This document shows positions 9,026 through 20,077 of a stretch of DNA of 64,000 nt, one piece after another. A program made the translations under genes and the position numbers. The stretch spans positions 372,001 to 436,000 of the forward strand of contig CM065878.1 of the NCBI GenBank assembly GCA_033439255.1. The letters run 5' to 3'. The DNA is from Hericium rajendrae (Eukaryota; Basidiomycota; Agaricomycetes; Russulales; Hericiaceae). The notes under the pieces were generated by a model, which was not told the DNA's origin, searched no databases, and saw only the letters and a program-made list of their open reading frames with translations. The number at the start of each line of letters is the position of its first letter. Within the stretch, counting starts at the first letter, position 1.

Positions 9026-12000
9026 AATAAGGTTGCGGGATCTACACAAGTAGAACCCGCCTCCTCGACGAGACAGAGCAAATATGCTCCGTCTCGCGAT
9101 GGGATAACACCATCGATAAGATTGCCCAACAATCCCACACCCCATTCATTGGTGGAGCAACCGATAAGATACATGAATAAAAGCGAGCGCAAGACGCTCC
9201 GTCGAAAAATCGAGACAGCCCTTGATCAGGCCGTCCCGGAATTACGATCTCAGCTCATGGCTGAGGATGTTCCCAGACTCAGGGAACACTGGTACGAATA
9301 CGGGAAGAATATTATGTGCCCTGTACCACCGGAGCTACCTCCGTTTTGTGAAGTCAACCATCGAATACCGTTGATTGACGACTCGAAAGAAGATCGTTAT
9401 CATCTTCCTAAGTGCCCCGAGGCACTAAAGCCCGAGCTAATGAAGAAGATACAACGATATTCCGACGCGGGCTGGTGGGAATCGAAGACCGTCTCCCAAG
9501 CAGCCCCACTTCTCTGTATCCCAAAGAAGTCCGGAAAACTACGTACGGTCGTCGACGCATGAAAGCGTAATGACAATACACGAAAAGACGTGACACCCTT
9601 CCCTGATCAAGATCAGATCAGAATGGATGTCGCCCGAGCGAAATATCGCTCAAAGATCGACATGAGCGATGTGTATGAACAAATACGCATCGAACCAGAT
9701 GATATCTGGAAGACCGCATTCGCCACGGTCTACGGCACATTCGTGAGCCACGTCATGCAGCAAGGAGACTGTAATGCCCCAGCAACATTTCAGCGGCTCA
9801 TGACGGTGATATTCCGTGATTGCATCGGAATATTCGTCCACATATACCTGGACGACGTATTCATATTCTCCGATACTATCGCAGATCATGAGGACCACCT
9901 GAAATTGGTTTTTGACCGCCTTAGGAATAGCCACCTATTCCTAAGTCGAGACAAATGCGACATCTACTCCAAGAAGATGGACTGTCTCAGACATGTAATC
10001 GACGATCGTGGACTTCACGCCGATCGCGACAAAATGTCTAAGATATGTCACTGGCCCACACCGAAGAACTTCAATGAAGTTCAACGCTTCCTGGGACTAG
10101 TCCAGTATCTAGCCCAGTTCATGCCGGACTTGTCACTCTACACATCCCCATTGTCGGGGATGGTACGAAATGGCCACGCATTCGAGTGGCGTGCAATGCA
10201 CACCCAATGCTTCGAGATGATCAAGGCGATGGCATGCAAAATGCCTATCCTAAAGCTGATCGACCCCAGGAACCCGGACACAATTTGGGTTATCTGCGAC
10301 GCCTCCACGTATGGTGTCGGAGCCATGTACGGGCAAGGCCCGACTTGGCTGACCTGCTGCCCGGCAGGATTCATGTCCAAGAAGTTTTCAAACGTGCAGC
10401 GTAACTACCGCACGTTTGAACAAGAAACGATTGCGATCTTGGAGGCACTCTCAAAGTGGTCCGATAAACTCATCGGGCGCAAGATCTCTGTGGTCACCGA
10501 CCATAAATCTTTGGAATTCTTCGAAACTCAGAAGAACCTATCACCGCGTCAAACGCGCTGGATAGAGTTTCTCTCCAAGTACGACATGAAAGTCCAGTAC
10601 GTGGAAGGGAAACTGAACAAGGTCGCCGACTGCTTCTCGCGATATTACGAGTCGGTAGACGACGACCCCGCGGGGACAGAATATGTCAATATTGACATTC
10701 TACTGGACCCAGAGGGAGAGGACCTCTCCCCAGCCCGTATCACCGAGATTCGAGCTATGCAGCTACGCCCACGGGAACTTCGCGAACGAATTCCCCCCCG
10801 GGATGTGGAGGCTGCAGAACTAGATCGATGGGTGCATAATCCCCCCCCGCCGGTTTGCCCGAATCGGGCCACAGCAAATGATCCTCGAGTCGTAACCACA
10901 CTAACCGATGGCCCACCCCTCCGCGAGCGGGTCGAGGGCAATGCCGACTGGACATCGCTCATCAAAGACGGATATATAAATGACCCGTTCTTTGGCAAAG
11001 TCCTGTCCAACATGGACAGTCACCCATCCTTCACTCTGCAAGATGGGTTGATCTGGTCTAAAACCAGGACAGGCTCCGAAGTCCTGTGCATACCCGAGGT
11101 TGCCCTCAAAGGGCGTAGCGTCCGAGAAATCATTCTCGACACCGCTCACACCACCATCGGCCACTTCGGAATGCAGAAAACCTCCGAATATGTGTGTCGA
11201 TGGTACTGGTGGCCCAAGATCGGACACGACTTGGACAAGTTCTGTTCGAGCTGCGGGTCTTGTCAGATGACGAAGACTCGCAACCAACCCCCAGCAGGAC
11301 TTCTCCATAGCATGCCCATCCTGACGCACCCCTGGGCATCGATAGGAATGGACTTTGTCAGCCCATTCCCCAAGGCCCAAGGCCTCGACTACCTCTGGGT
11401 AGTGATTTGTCGCCTTACGTCTATGGTACATTTGCTTCCCATTACAACGCAGACTAAGGCGTCGGAGGTGGCTCACCTCTACTATAAAGAGATAGTGCGA
11501 CTCCATGGGGTACCAGAGTCGATCGTCTCTAATAGAGACGCGAAGTTCACGTCAACATTCTGGCGGGAACTCCATCGACTCACGGGTACGAAATTACTCA
11601 TGTCCACCTCGTTCCATCCCCAGACGGATGGTGCCTCGGAGCGTGTGATCTGCTCCATAGGGCAAATACTGAGAAACATGGTGTCCCCCAGTCAGGAGGA
11701 CTGGGTAGACTGGATTCCCATGGTAGAATTCACGCTGAATTCCACCGTCAGTTCGAGCTCGGGATTCGCCCCGTTCGAACTGAACTACGGCTACATGCCC
11801 ACCATGGGCAAGCAACCCGTCGCTCACACCCCATACAAAGGGGTGAAAGCATTCGCAGAACGCGCTCGCGCGCATCTGGATGCAGCTCATGATGCTATCA
11901 TCGAGAGCCGTGTCAATCAGGCGTACTACGCTAACGCGCGTCGTACACCTGAAGTCGAATACAAGGTCAACGACCTTGTGTACCTCTCGACTAAGAACCT

Positions 12001-12523
12001 GAACATGCCGAAGGGTCGTGCAGCGAAACTGCTACCCAAATATATCGGGCCGTTCAAGGTTCTCGAGAGCAACCCCAGCACCTCCAACTACAAGCTGGAG
12101 TTGCCCGAGGAGTTACAGCGGTGCCGAATACACCCCGTATTCCACGCCTCTCTCCTCCGTCGTCACGAGCCCAACGACGACATACTATTCCCATGTGGGG
12201 AGACAAAATTGTATTACGATTTCGGTCAACCCGACGACGAAGAATGGTATGTTGAGGACATTGTTGGGCACCAATGGGTGCGCAACAAAGTCCAATTCCA
12301 CATCAAGTGGTCCCTAGGCGACCACTCCTGGGAACCATATGAGATCTGTAAAGATCTCGAAGCTCTGGATAGGTATCTAGAGCTTCAAGGGATCACCGAC
12401 TGGCGAGCCCTCCCGCGCAAGAGCGCAGTGACTTCGACACGAAGTGACGAAGTCGAAGAAGCACCTGGGGCCCCGACGCCCCCCAGGCACGCGCTTCGGC
12501 GAACGCCGAGGAAGCACGCATAG
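9026..12523 (+). pseudogene. Reverse transcriptase, RNase H, integrase and chromodomain of Ty3 element
   Basis: One frame, broken only by TGA 9560-9562, encodes the replication enzymes. RT begins with GWWESKTVSQAAPLLCIPKK, followed by LRTVVDA, then SKIDMSDVYEQIRI, FATVYGTFVSHVMQQGDCNA and the catalytic YLDD box (HIYLDDVFIFS). RNase H shows VICDASTYGVGA, FEQETIAI and VTDHKSL. Integrase has a zinc finger (HTTIGHFG ... CSSCGSC) and a D,D,E core (GMDFVSPF; SNRDAKFTS; GASERVI). A C-terminal chromodomain follows (YVEDIVGHQWVRNKVQFHIK ... WEPYEICKDL), which targets integration to chromatin marks. The TGA interrupts the conserved VVDARKRNDN-type motif exactly where related elements have arginine. Confidence 0.95.
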
Positions 12524-12660
12524 CCACCGCGCGCTTGATCGGCTCGGAGCCGTTAGGCTTCCGGACGGATTCGGTTGTGGGCGTCTGATGGTGCCTCGCA
12601 AAAATCATGAAGTCAAGGCGCGGTCTCTTCCGCCCCCCTTCCTCATTTGCAACCCCCACC

Positions 12661-15288
12661 ATGTCCATCGCACCCCAGCACACCGAACCGTCCCCAGCTA
12701 CTGAGCCCCCTACCGCGCACACCAGTGCACCCGGATCGCAGGCTCCGCCTGCTGATCCACCGTCGATGGAAGTCGATGAGCCGGCCGCATCGCAGACCGT
12801 GGGGACGAACGTCCCTGCATCCACGACGCAGCCGCAGGGCACGGCGAATGACTCCGTCGCTCCCGCGCCCTCTCTCCCTCCTCCCACTACCGCCGCTACG
12901 GGATTGTGGGGCTGGGAGGTCGGCGCTTATGCCATCATGCACCCCACGACGTCGTGTGAGATTTGCCGCGCATATCTCGCCCACACCGACGTCGGGGATG
13001 CTACCTTCACCACGGCGATGCATGCTCATCGCCACCACGAAGAGCACCTGGCCAGCAATGGCCGCGCAGTGCTCATAGCATGCTGCGAGACCATGGAGGA
13101 CCAATTCGCCGAATGCAACGCTGAATTGGAACGTGAAGAGACACGTCGCCGTCGCTACAAGGCTGAACGCGACGAAGTGCGGGCTGAACTGGCGGCAACC
13201 CGCCGCACGCTCGACCGTGCCACAGCTGAGCGTACCCATCTCGAGGGCCTACTCCGTGCCTACGAGACGGCCCCGCCGCCCATCGCTGCTCCTGCCCCAC
13301 CTCCGCGCACCTCCGCCTCCTCGTCGACTCGCACGCCCTACATGTCGTCTCGACAGCGGCCTTCTCAACAGGCCCTGGCAGCCCCGTCTGCCGCCACACC
13401 TGCGTCCGCGCCCGTGCCATCGGCGCGCATCGACGACACGGACGTGGATATGCCCGGTGGATCCCCGCCCATGGGCAATTACTATGAGGACCTCCCGTCC
13501 TCCGACGGCGTCGACTCGGAAGCCGAGTCCAAGCGTCGTAAGCGGAACGATGCCCGCGCACTGCGCAAGAATCGTTCCGGCGGCTGGACGGCATTTGACC
13601 GTCGACGCGAACAGGAGTCGATGGCAACGGCCACGGCTGACACCCAGCGTCGGTACCCCGATCCCGCTGCGTCAACCACTCCGGCCCATCCACCTGCAGC
13701 CACAGCACCCCCCGTGCTGCCCCTCCCCGGCTTCACCATGCCTCAATTCGTGGGGAGCCAGGCCTCAATGTTCGCCAGCGCAACACTGGCTGCGCAGCAT
13801 GAGCAAGTCCTCCGCTCGCGCTCTGGTCGCGGTGCAGCACCGCCGCCCGCAACCAGTTCGGCCGCGTCCACCTCGACCGCGTGCCCGCCGCCCGCCTCAG
13901 TTGCTGGCGGCGCGACCTCATCGACCCGGACCACGAAGCGGAAATGCACAACCACGATGTTGTCCGCCCCGCCGATCGATTGGGAGGCATTCCCAATCCG
14001 CAACGTGCACGATGCGCGCCGCCTCATCACGGCCAGTACCGCATCGGCGTCCGCACACTCTCGCGTACGCACCGAGGTCTCGCGTGCCAATCACGTGCTC
14101 GCTGCCGAGCGCCCTGACTGGCAGGTGGGCCTGCTGCGTATTTGGACGCAGCACACCACCAAGCGTGCGTGTAAGGCGCGCGCCGAGGCTGAGGCTGCCT
14201 CCCTTCCCGCGGCCGACCCCTATGCCTCCGCGCCGCCTCCTGGCGACGCCCAGCCTGCGCCATCTGCCCACGAATGGCAGATGCCACAGACTGCAGGGCA
14301 TTACGCCCCGACCTCCATCCCGCCGCCGCCCCGTCCTCGTCAGCCGATGTCGACGTCTCGTCCTCAAGGGGGAGGGTCCGCGGCTACCGCAAGCAGCAGC
14401 AACGCTGCAGCCGCGGAGAGAACATACCCCGGGATCGCTCTCGATCCCCGGTTTCATGACGACATGCGATTAATGCATAACGACATGACCGTCCCAGAGA
14501 TGGTGGAATATTGGCACGAGCATCCCCGACAAGTGCCTGATGGCGTAGGAGGATACTCGGGCCAGATCACCCTCCGCCGAGGAGAAGCCTGGATCCTCGC
14601 GTCCAACAGCGGCCCACCACGCAGCCCAGACAATGATCAGCGCGTATGGTGGACCCGCGAAATCACGAACCTATTCTCGGTTCCGGGCTGGTTCAACCAG
14701 ATCGCCCGCAGGACGCATGTGCGCCGGAGCAATACGCTCAACGCGATCCTATATGCTCGGGATACGTGGAACGTCACCCCGGAACAAGTGGTCGAACACT
14801 TGCTCCGCAACGGCATCACCGACAGCATGGTGATGCTGCTTGAGGAAATCAGCCGCGTGTGCCGCAATCGTGTCTTGCATCGCGCTGACGATGACATGAC
14901 CGATTGGCCTTGCGAGCCAATGGCGAGAACGATGATCCAATCATCTGCCCCCGACACCACCACGTCGGGAACACCCTCCACCCGCAACGAGCCCGCGCTA
15001 GTGGACTCCCACATGATCGTCGATCGTGAAGACCCGACCAACTCGGCCCGCTCAACGCATCGTTCGCGTAGCGGTAGCAGGAGCCCTACCAACTCTGAGT
15101 CATCTGTTGAGGATCTATATGAGCCCACGAAACGTGCGGCTCAGGACCCTGACGTTGGCAACAAGCCCGACTCGGACTCCATTGCATCATCGGCCGAGGG
15201 GGACACGAGAAGCGCTCCCCCGAAGTCACCGCCGCTCCCTCCTCTCCCCGACGAGGACGAGGACGACCTGATGCAAGGGCCTGAGTAG
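12661..15288 (+). CDS. Extra ORF of Ty3 element, downstream of pol, function unknown
   Basis: An intact 875-codon reading frame begins in a strong start context (CACCATGTC) 138 bases after pol; an in-frame ATG at 12607 has a weaker context. It occupies the position of an env-like or accessory ORF. Visible parts: a proline/alanine-rich N terminus; a short Cys/His segment (TSCEICRAYLAH ... HAHRHHEEH); a coiled coil rich in Glu/Arg (about residues 140-205); a long Pro/Ala/Ser-rich region with a basic KRRKRNDAR patch; a conserved-looking globular part (MTVPEMVEYWHEHPRQ, WWTREITNLFSVPGWFNQI, EQVVEHLLRNGI); and an acidic tail. There is no signal peptide or transmembrane segment, so it is not a typical envelope. 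Unlike gag-pol it has no stop mutations. Confidence 0.8.
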   Translation: MSIAPQHTEPSPATEPPTAHTSAPGSQAPPADPPSMEVDEPAASQTVGTNVPASTTQPQGTANDSVAPAPSLPPPTTAATGLWGWEVGAYAIMHPTTSCEICRAYLAHTDVGDATFTTAMHAHRHHEEHLASNGRAVLIACCETMEDQFAECNAELEREETRRRRYKAERDEVRAELAATRRTLDRATAERTHLEGLLRAYETAPPPIAAPAPPPRTSASSSTRTPYMSSRQRPSQQALAAPSAATPASAPVPSARIDDTDVDMPGGSPPMGNYYEDLPSSDGVDSEAESKRRKRNDARALRKNRSGGWTAFDRRREQESMATATADTQRRYPDPAASTTPAHPPAATAPPVLPLPGFTMPQFVGSQASMFASATLAAQHEQVLRSRSGRGAAPPPATSSAASTSTACPPPASVAGGATSSTRTTKRKCTTTMLSAPPIDWEAFPIRNVHDARRLITASTASASAHSRVRTEVSRANHVLAAERPDWQVGLLRIWTQHTTKRACKARAEAEAASLPAADPYASAPPPGDAQPAPSAHEWQMPQTAGHYAPTSIPPPPRPRQPMSTSRPQGGGSAATASSSNAAAAERTYPGIALDPRFHDDMRLMHNDMTVPEMVEYWHEHPRQVPDGVGGYSGQITLRRGEAWILASNSGPPRSPDNDQRVWWTREITNLFSVPGWFNQIARRTHVRRSNTLNAILYARDTWNVTPEQVVEHLLRNGITDSMVMLLEEISRVCRNRVLHRADDDMTDWPCEPMARTMIQSSAPDTTTSGTPSTRNEPALVDSHMIVDREDPTNSARSTHRSRSGSRSPTNSESSVEDLYEPTKRAAQDPDVGNKPDSDSIASSAEGDTRSAPPKSPPLPPLPDEDEDDLMQGPE

Positions 15289-15413
15289 GTTGGTCATCAC
15301 ACAACAGTACCTTACCGCCGAGATGGCTGGTGGGGTACAGTTATCATCGTTTATGATCGCCACATCATGACCTATTTCAAAATGGACCATGTATTCGGTC
15401 CAGGGGGGGAGGG
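15289..15413 (+). promoter_or_regulatory. 3' non-coding segment with polypurine tract
   Basis: The purine tract AGGGGGGGAGGG at 15402-15413 directly precedes the 3' LTR and is the expected plus-strand primer for Ty3-type reverse transcription. The rest of the segment shows no gene. Confidence 0.85.
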
Positions 15414-15701
15414 TGTAAGGCAGCGCCTTATGCCGTTCACTAGCATCGCTCGCACGCGATCGTCGACGCGACTTAGGACACGTCGATGAGACTCGGCCGG
15501 ACAGGACCGGACCCCACGCCTTCGGGCGCATTTGTACATGTTTATATGTGGACTTAGGGGCGCCAATCAGGGCGCCTGTCATTTTAACTTTTTGTATCTA
15601 CATCCACACTACGCCTGTGCAATCCATCCCACACCCATCGGGTATCGTGGATTCTGCTCAGCTTGTGTGATCGTAGATACTATAAAGTGTGATTTCTTAC
15701 A
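15414..15701 (+). repeat. 3' LTR
   Basis: 288 bp, TGTAAGG...TTACA. Compared with the 5' LTR there are six substitutions and one missing G. Every substitution is a CpG in one copy and TpG or CpA in the other. Confidence 0.95.
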
Positions 15702-15706
15702 CATAC
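15702..15706 (+). repeat. Target-site duplication CATAC (right)
   Basis: Matches 4643-4647 exactly and directly follows the terminal ACA of the 3' LTR. Confidence 0.9.
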
Positions 15707-16318
15707 CCCCGCGGAGGCGTGCACACCCCCACCAACCTGTGCATCCCCCGTGCCAACCTGTGCGTCCCCCCACTGATCCGCGCACATGTCCCCGACCCGT
15801 GCACGTCCCTGCCCGACCCGTGCACATCCCCGCCGATCCGAACCTGCCCCTGTCGACCCGCGCTGTCGCCGTCGATCCGCGCTGTCGCCGTCGACCAGTG
15901 CGCACCCCCGCTGATCTGGGTGCCATCCTGCTGACTCTCTCGCATCACCATCGATCCGCGCATGCATCTGTCGACCCGTGCGCACCCGTGTACGTCCCCC
16001 CCAATCTGCATGCAGTGCTGTCGACCTGCACTGTGCGCACGCCGACCCACACATGCACACATCGACCGTTATGTGTCACCGCTGACTCACGCATGCACCC
16101 TGGCCTGCATGAGCCCTCGCTGACATGTGCATCCCCCAATGCCCGAACATTGACTGCCCGACCCATGCCCGCATGCCTCCGCCAAGCTGCACATGCATGC
16201 ACCGACCCGCTGATGCAAGCGCCGACCGCGTGCATCACTGCCGACCCCTGCATGCCCCTGTTGAACCGCATGCAACCCTCCCGGATGCCCAGACATTGCC
16301 ACTGACTGCATAGATGCT
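15707..16318. repeat. C-rich minisatellite, ~20-bp period (right half of element 2)
   Basis: Continuation of the array at 4166-4642, with units such as GCACATCCCCGCCGATCCG spaced 19-21 bp. It ends at the type I hairpin 16322-16359. Open frames through it follow from base composition. Confidence 0.8.
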
Positions 16319-16321
16319 GTA

Positions 16322-16359
16322 CGTGGGAACTGTTTTGCTGTAGCAAAATGTTTCCCACG
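16322..16359. repeat. Hairpin type I closing element 2
   Basis: CGTGGGAACTGTTTTGCT pairs with AGCAAAATGTTTCCCACG around a short centre, with one or two mismatches. It is the same hairpin as at 2481-2516, so element 2 carries hairpin type II at one end (4128) and hairpin type I at the other. Confidence 0.88.
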
Positions 16360-16544
16360 ATGCATTGGGTGCTGCAAATGTAAAAGGATTAGGAGGGGGA
16401 GATATACCACTAGTGTACAGTACAAGATGTAATTAGCTAAAAATATATATATATAGTATTTTTGCATGATATACTGTTAGAGATCTAACATTAGAGACTA
16501 TAATAGATTATAACAAACTATACCACACTGTCTCTCTCTTATTG

Positions 16545-16735
16545 CAGTATAGCACTACAGTAGCCAGCATAAGCTATAGTAGCCAGCAAAAGCTACAGTA
16601 GCTAGCATAAGCTACAGTAGGTATACCATGTACAGACTGCTACAGATCACTACAGATGGCTACAGATGGCTACCTGTAGTTGTAATAGAGACCCACCTAT
16701 CGACAGATGCTACAGAAAATATATAATCTATTATA
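16545..16735. repeat. GCTACAGTAGC / CTACAGATGG short repeats
   Basis: Tandem copies of AGCTACAGTAGCCAGCATA-like units, then GGCTACAGAT repeats, in AT-rich DNA just downstream of the gene at 16740-18207. The preceding stretch (16360-16544) is AT-rich with no gene. Confidence 0.5.
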
Positions 16736-16739
16736 GCTA

Positions 16740-18207
16740 TTATAGATCATATTTTTTACTGTAGGCTAAAGTAGTATGGACACTTTTTCCAGATGCGAGC
16801 TGCTTGGCCTTTTGGATGTTCTCATAACGCTTCCGCTCATAGGGCATCATCGTCTCAGGGTCTTTCTCGGTGAACTTGGCCAGCCCATCTTCCTCTTCCT
16901 CGCCACTGCCGTCATGAGCTGACCAATCATCCTCTGAATGTGAGGTCTCCTCGGCATCAGAAGGTACTTGCTTCTTGCCACAAGGCTTTCGCTGATGTCG
17001 AGTCTTGGTGCCCACCTGCGCTGCTTCTGCAGAGTCCTTCTCTGCCACGGTCTGCTGAGCTGCCCCAGAAGCATCGGCCAAAGGCTGCTGGGATGCATCT
17101 GCCATGCTGGCCGCCGTGGTGGTGGACTGACCGTCAGCCTTATCGGTAGTAGTTTCATCTGGCGAGGCGCTCTTCGCTTCCTCAACAGGTGACACGTCCG
17201 GGGCTACGCAGACACTGGTAAGTATGGCGCTACTATATATGCATAGGGTGACTTACAAAGTCTTTTATCCAAATAGTTACAGAAAGGCTTTTCCATGTGA
17301 TCGTGAAAGCCACTATAACTCGCTCGGAATGAAGGTTTGTTGGTGCCTTTGCTGCAGAAGCTGCGAGATTCGTAAGTATTCACTGTCGCCTACTTCAAGT
17401 GTAGGCCCAAACTCACCACATAGATTCAATTTTGCCCTTCCTCTGGCCGCCAATAAGGAGGCAAGACATATATCCAGTCTTCAAGCAGATTTGGCGCACA
17501 ATCTGCTTGCCGGTAATGACCAGAGCCTCGATGTTTCTGTATCACCGGTCAGTCACTATACAACTTGAGTCAGGTTGTAGATCAACTCACTTCTCGTACT
17601 CTTCGCGGCGTTGCTTCGCCTTTTCAGGCAACATGTTCTCCTCATTTTCATCGCCTTCGTCATCGCTCTCCCACCCCGCATCGTCCATCATCTTCTCTAT
17701 AGAGTCCTTCACCTCGTCCGTCTCCTCATCCAGCCACTTCTTGCACAGCTCGTTTTGGAGCATAATCTTCGACTTCATCTTCATCTCCAAAGTGGCATCA
17801 AATTGCTTGACGTATTCTTTGTATGCAGCATCAACCTTCTCACCCAGGTTCTTCTCCTTCCAGTACTTTTTCTGATACATCTGGTGAGCCGCTGGCCTGC
17901 GCGTACTGCCCATGAGGTTGAAAATGCGACGCGCCGTGTGGCGACTAGCAGCACTGCCCCCATGTGTTCTATTGTTGAACCAGGATTTAATTTTCTGACT
18001 TCAAGATTAGTGTCATCCCTCTGATGCTGAGCAAAGACTAACCTTGCAGTAGTTAGGGTCAGCCGGGTCATCTGGCCAACGTTCGAACCAACCGGCGAAA
18101 AGGCCTTCCCACAACTTCGAAGTCTGACCGGTAACCTGTTTTTTCTTATACTCGGGGACCCAACTCTCCAAGTAGTCCCATTGCGGGTCTGTGGTCCATG
18201 GTTTCAT
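16740..18207 (-). CDS. Agaricomycete repeat-associated hypothetical protein, 5 exons, intact
   Basis: Five exons join in frame on the minus strand: 18207-18043, 17994-17591, 17536-17417, 17360-17257 and 17203-16740 (418 codons). The introns are 48, 54, 56 and 53 bp with GT-AG ends. The N terminus (MKPWTTDPQWDYLESWVPEY ... LWEGLFAGWFERWP) leads into KIKSWFNNRT, a basic linker and a helical middle segment (HQMYQKKYWKEKN, VKDSIEKMM). The segment GKQIVRQICLKTGYMSCLLI follows, and a disordered acidic tail ends MMPYERKRYENIQKAKQL. I recognise this arrangement as a recurrent Agaricomycete family near transposons; its function is unknown to me. The start is chosen by comparison with the partial copy at 18552-18716, which shares the CTCATGA context. 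No inactivating change is visible. Confidence 0.75.
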
Positions 18208-18551
18208 GAGGCAGATGTTGAGAGGACAGTAGGTATGGATGTCAAGGCACGCACCAATGATATCGATAGGTGCGAAGGTGAAGTGATATATGCGTAAGTA
18301 AGCAAATCCTGCGCGACGCCACGACAAACTGCCCCATTATTATGACTCCCAATACATCACTAACCTCCCCACCATGCTCAGGCCCTTCAGATCACCAGCC
18401 CAGCATGATATTGTACACCAAATTTTTTCATGTGATTAGGTCTCCGCCGGCATGTACAACCGACGGGCACATCCTGTTGTAATACCAGGCTTGGATTCAC
18501 TTGGATGCAAAGGTCAGTATCTTCCTGCTCACAGGATGAATCAAGACTGAC

Positions 18552-18716
18552 TTTGCGGTAATTGGCATCGACTGGTTCGTCCGGCCAACGCTCGAACCAG
18601 CCATCATAGATCTTTGGCCACATGCTGCGAATCTAACGGCTATGCCATTTTTCTTGGAACTCGGCCATATGGCTCTCCAAGTATTCCCGTTGTTTGTCTG
18701 TGAGCCACGATCTCAT
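18552..18716 (-). pseudogene. Partial copy of the first exon of the neighbouring gene
   Basis: Reads MRSWLTDKQREYLESHMAEF, then an in-frame TAG, then MWPKIYDGWFERWPDEP and a GTCAGT donor. It matches the first exon of the gene at 16740-18207 in position of Trp, Leu-Glu-Ser and FERWP residues. No continuation beyond the donor is recognisable, so this looks like a decayed tandem relative. Confidence 0.65.
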
Positions 18717-19063
18717 GAGACCAATGATGATAGGACGATAGGTAGAATCTGGAGCACTGAGCGGCAAGTACTTGGGTGCGCAAATGCAAAGTGATCATAC
18801 GTAAGCAGACCCCAAGAAATGTTACCATGACAAGATCCTCCCCATTACTATGTCCCCTGATACATAACTTTTGGTTCTCTTTACCTCCAGGTCGTGACTT
18901 GGAGCTCGCAAAAAAACGGTTGCCACCTCAATCGAAATGGCCACGTGACTAGTCCCGCGGTCCTCGAACAACTAGCTGCGATTGCAAGCGATAGCTTCAC
19001 CCCTTCGTCCTCCTTCATCAACGTTCCACGTTTAAGCCCGTTATATCCTCAACTGCCTGCGAA

Positions 19064-20077
19064 ATGTCCCACTGTATGTCCAAGACACTGCATGAATACG
19101 AGGGTACTGACTGTTTTGCTTACTTTCAGTTATCAACAGGCTCGATGCTGTGTTCACCGAAGGTGAGTACCACCATCGTCCACGTGTCTATGAGATGTGT
19201 CATATATACTCTGCCCCTCCATAGATTCTTTTGCTGCAGGTCTCGAAGACGGTGTGGACCAGCTGGCCAACGGTACCCAAGAGATGGAGGCTGGGCAGAC
19301 CGACGTTATCGAGATCCCTACGACAGATGAGGAGGATGCCATGGCTGTCGACAAGGCCAAGGCCATCCGTGCAGTTGAGGTGATTGAAATCACTTCCGAC
19401 GACGAAGAACACCCTTTGGCTATCGTTTTGATGCTGGGACGCACCGTCTATGAAGTCATCATCCCAGCTGATGTGCAGTCGGGTAAGGACATCAAGATCC
19501 ACCTGACAGTTGAAGTATGTCATTTTTTTTACTTCTTTCTACTTGGGATATGCCACGATCTAATGCAATATTCGAAGGGTTTGATCGATCAGCATACGAC
19601 TGTCGAGAGAGTCAGCTCCCAGAAGTCTGGCAATGGGGGCAAAGAGAAGGGGAAGGGGATGGAAAAGGAAAAGGAAATGGACGATGGCAAAGGCAAGGAC
19701 CGTACCCTGATGGATGGCAGTGAAGGCGACGACGAAGGAGGCAAACGCAAAAACAAACGGCCCAATGACACTGTCGCGGAGGGAAGCGAGCAAGGTAGTC
19801 GCCCCAAGAAATGGCATCTCAGGCTCACGTGCGAGCTTGGCCTTTCCGACAACAAGCCATAGTTGGCCGTCGCCAAGGGCCATTTCCCCGGTGTCCTGTA
19901 CCATCCTACGTACGTGCGCTTGGCTTGAAATGTTGTATTGTGAACTGACATACAGATATATGCCACAGGCTCGACCTTTGCCGGGACTACATGCTCAGCG
20001 ATTTGGGCATTTACAAGAACTGCCGTACGTTTGACGAGGCTGTCCAATGGTACAAGGAGCATGTGGATCTTGTTTAG
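19064..20077 (+). pseudogene. Hypothetical spliced gene with internal TAG
   Basis: A five-exon model fits the frame: 19064-19073, 19130-19162, 19225-19514, 19578-19909 and 19969-20077. Introns are 56, 62, 63 and 59 bp, with GTATGT or GTGAGT donors. The product would have an acidic N-terminal half (DVIEIPTTDEEDAM, VIEITSDDEEH), a segment LGRTVYEVIIPADV, a lysine-rich low-complexity linker, and a C-terminal part VAKGHFPGVLYHPT ... NCRTFDEAVQWYKEHV. The last part resembles the small GxFPGxxY fold seen beside mushroom transposases. A TAG at 19860-19862 interrupts just before that domain. The first two tiny exons are the least certain; the third intron is stop-free and a multiple of three. Confidence 0.5.

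Larger units (their letters stand above)
4648..15701 (+). mobile_element. Ty3/gypsy chromodomain LTR retrotransposon, full length
   Basis: An 11.05 kb element with TG...CA LTRs (289 and 288 bp), a 5-bp target duplication, and gag, protease, reverse transcriptase, RNase H, integrase and chromodomain in Ty3 order, plus an extra ORF before the 3' LTR. The domain order and C-terminal chromodomain place it among chromoviral Metaviridae-type retrotransposons. The LTRs differ by six transitions and one single-base gap. The element is inserted within a C-rich minisatellite. Its gag-pol frame is interrupted by four TGA codons and one frameshift, so it is probably not autonomous now. Confidence 0.97.

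Noticed and set aside
7325-9562. Programmed recoding of UGA in the Ty3 element
   Set aside because: Four separate recoding sites within one polyprotein are implausible, no conserved stimulatory structure was seen, and the same TGA bias occurs in unrelated pseudogenes.
12661-15288. Envelope protein of a retrovirus-like element
   Set aside because: No signal peptide, transmembrane segment or cleavage site is visible; the sequence is disordered, coiled-coil and tryptophan-rich.
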